Below are positions 4,362-5,372 of a stretch of DNA of 5,372 bases, piece after piece. Under the pieces are notes generated by a model that was given only the letters and a program-made list of their open reading frames with translations, searched no databases and was not told the origin of the DNA. Each line of letters begins with the position of its first letter. The stretch's first letter is position 1. Origin of the DNA: JBOGZI01 sp050697275 (lineage in GTDB: Bacteria; Actinomycetota; Thermoleophilia; Solirubrobacterales; 70-9); assembly GCA_050697275.1 (NCBI GenBank), contig JBOGZI010000107.1, positions 1 to 5,372 on the forward strand, written 5' to 3'. The translations under genes were made by a program, and so were the position numbers.

Positions 4362-5372
4362 GCAAGGCGGAGGCCGTCGCGGCCATCCTCACCACCGGGA
4401 TCACCCTCTACGCCGTCTTCGGCGGGGCCGACTTCGGCGCGGGGATGTGGGACCTCGTCGCGGGGCAGGGATCCCGCGCGGACAAGGCCCGCGCCCAGAT
4501 CGATCGCTCGATCGCCCCGGTCTGGGAGGCGAACCACGTCTGGCTGATCTTCGTCCTGGTGGTCGCCTGGACCGCCTTCTCGCCCGCCTTCGCGGCGGTG
4601 ATGAGCACCCTCTACATCCCGCTGGCGCTGGCCGCCCTCGGCATCGTCCTGCGCGGCTCGGGCTTCGCCTTCCGGCACGCGCTACCCGGGCCGGTGCGCG
4701 GGCCGGCGACCAGGGTCTTCGGGGTCTCCTCCCTGCTCACCCCGTTCTTCCTGGGGACCGTGGTCGGCGCGATCGCCGCCGGCGAGGTCCCGGCGGACGG
4801 CGGCGGCGACCCGACCGCGAGCTGGACGGGGACGCTGCCGCTGCTCACCGGGGCGATGTTCGTGGGGGCGGCCGCCTATCTGGCCGCCGTCTTCCTCGTC
4901 CGGGACTCCGGCGCCGCCGGGGAAGAGGAGCTGCGGCGCTACTTCGCCCGCCGGGCGCTGGTCTCCGCCGTCGTCGCGGGGGCGCTGGCGGCGGGCGGGA
5001 TCCTGGTGCTCCACTCCGACGCCCGCTTCGTCTACGACGGGCTGGTCGGCCCCGGCCTGCCGCTGGTGATCCTCTCCGGGGTCTGCGGAGCGGCGGCTCT
5101 CGGGCTGCTGGCCTGGGGGCTCTCGCGCGGCTTCGACGCGCGAGTCAGCTTCCTGATGCGGGCGGCGGCCGTCGGCGCGGTGGTCGCGGTCGTCTGGGGA
5201 TGGTTCGTGGCCCAGCATCCCTATCTGCTGCCGGAGTCACTGACCATCGACGAGGCGGCCGCCGCCTCCGCCAGCCTGACCACGGTGATCGTCGTCTTCG
5301 GCATCGCGGCGGTGCTGGTGATCCCCTCGCTCGCCCTGCTCTACGTGCTCTCCCAGCGCAGCGCCCTGGAGT
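4358..5372 (+). CDS. cydB: Cytochrome bd quinol oxidase subunit II (partial, right edge)
   Basis: Second main subunit of cytochrome bd; it packs against CydA in the membrane and is needed for a stable, active oxidase. Seen in 338 codons: GGADFGAGMWDL (22-33), SIAPVWEANHVWLIF (51-65), LRGSGFAFRH (98-107), TPFFLGTVVGAIAAG (128-142), and WGWFVAQHPYLLPESLTI (280-297), all typical CydB signatures, spread over about eight to nine hydrophobic helices. The start codon overlaps the cydA stop as ATGA, a standard coupled arrangement, behind a good Shine-Dalgarno site. The frame is open to the window end at a final-helix sequence (LALLYVLSQ), so only a short C-terminal piece is probably missing. Whether cydC/cydD or a small CydX-like gene follows cannot be seen. 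Confidence 0.96.
   Translation, partial: MSKAEAVAAILTTGITLYAVFGGADFGAGMWDLVAGQGSRADKARAQIDRSIAPVWEANHVWLIFVLVVAWTAFSPAFAAVMSTLYIPLALAALGIVLRGSGFAFRHALPGPVRGPATRVFGVSSLLTPFFLGTVVGAIAAGEVPADGGGDPTASWTGTLPLLTGAMFVGAAAYLAAVFLVRDSGAAGEEELRRYFARRALVSAVVAGALAAGGILVLHSDARFVYDGLVGPGLPLVILSGVCGAAALGLLAWGLSRGFDARVSFLMRAAAVGAVVAVVWGWFVAQHPYLLPESLTIDEAAAASASLTTVIVVFGIAAVLVIPSLALLYVLSQRSALE

Noticed and set aside
4682..5218. 178-codon minus-strand frame inside cydB
   Set aside because: Antisense shadow of clear cydB coding sequence; composition is Arg/Gly/Asp/Pro noise.

Overview
The window is very GC-rich (roughly 70% by eye) with dense GC-biased coding sequence. It carries a PspC-domain/LiaF-like membrane protein followed by a HisKA_3-type kinase, a bd oxidase of the short actinobacterial type, and at least two genes that look leaderless. 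This suggests a chromosomal segment of an actinobacterium. A Thermoleophilia/Solirubrobacterales-like lineage is my best guess, from general resemblance only. There is no rRNA, tRNA, CRISPR array or intact mobile element.

Layout. (1) Positions 1-1555, minus strand: an envelope-stress-type signalling operon. A 328-aa PspC-domain protein with a LiaF-like C-terminal domain overlaps by 13 bp the start of a sensor histidine kinase, which runs off the left edge. (2) 1556-1680: a divergent intergenic region with a tandem CCCCTA repeat at 11-bp spacing and a -10 element placed for a leaderless transcript. (3) 1681-1839, plus strand: a 52-aa protein with a CxxC...H zinc-ribbon-like end. (4) 1840-1947: a convergent spacer with two overlapping, mutually exclusive hairpins. 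(5) 1948-2340, minus strand: the C-terminal third to half of a haloalkane-dehalogenase-like alpha/beta hydrolase, missing its nucleophile half, hence a decayed remnant. (6) 2341-2416: a short spacer with two small inverted repeats. (7) 2417-2899, minus strand: a DUF4396 membrane protein. (8) 2900-2966: a 67-bp divergent promoter region. (9) 2967-5372, plus strand: cydA and cydB, the two main subunits of cytochrome bd quinol oxidase, overlapping by ATGA; cydB is cut by the right edge just before its expected end.

How the parts work together. CydA and CydB form a high-affinity terminal oxidase that takes electrons from quinol and reduces O2 to water. CydA appears to start from a leaderless mRNA and CydB from a strong Shine-Dalgarno site inside cydA. 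The DUF4396 gene diverges from cydAB across a very short shared region, so shared regulation is plausible but unproven. The PspC/kinase pair probably senses membrane or cell-wall stress, with its response regulator expected beyond the left edge.

I see no clearly new multi-gene system. The most notable points are the DUF4396-cydAB divergent pair, the two leaderless-type promoters, the truncated hydrolase with a short direct repeat near its broken end, and the small zinc-ribbon-like protein.
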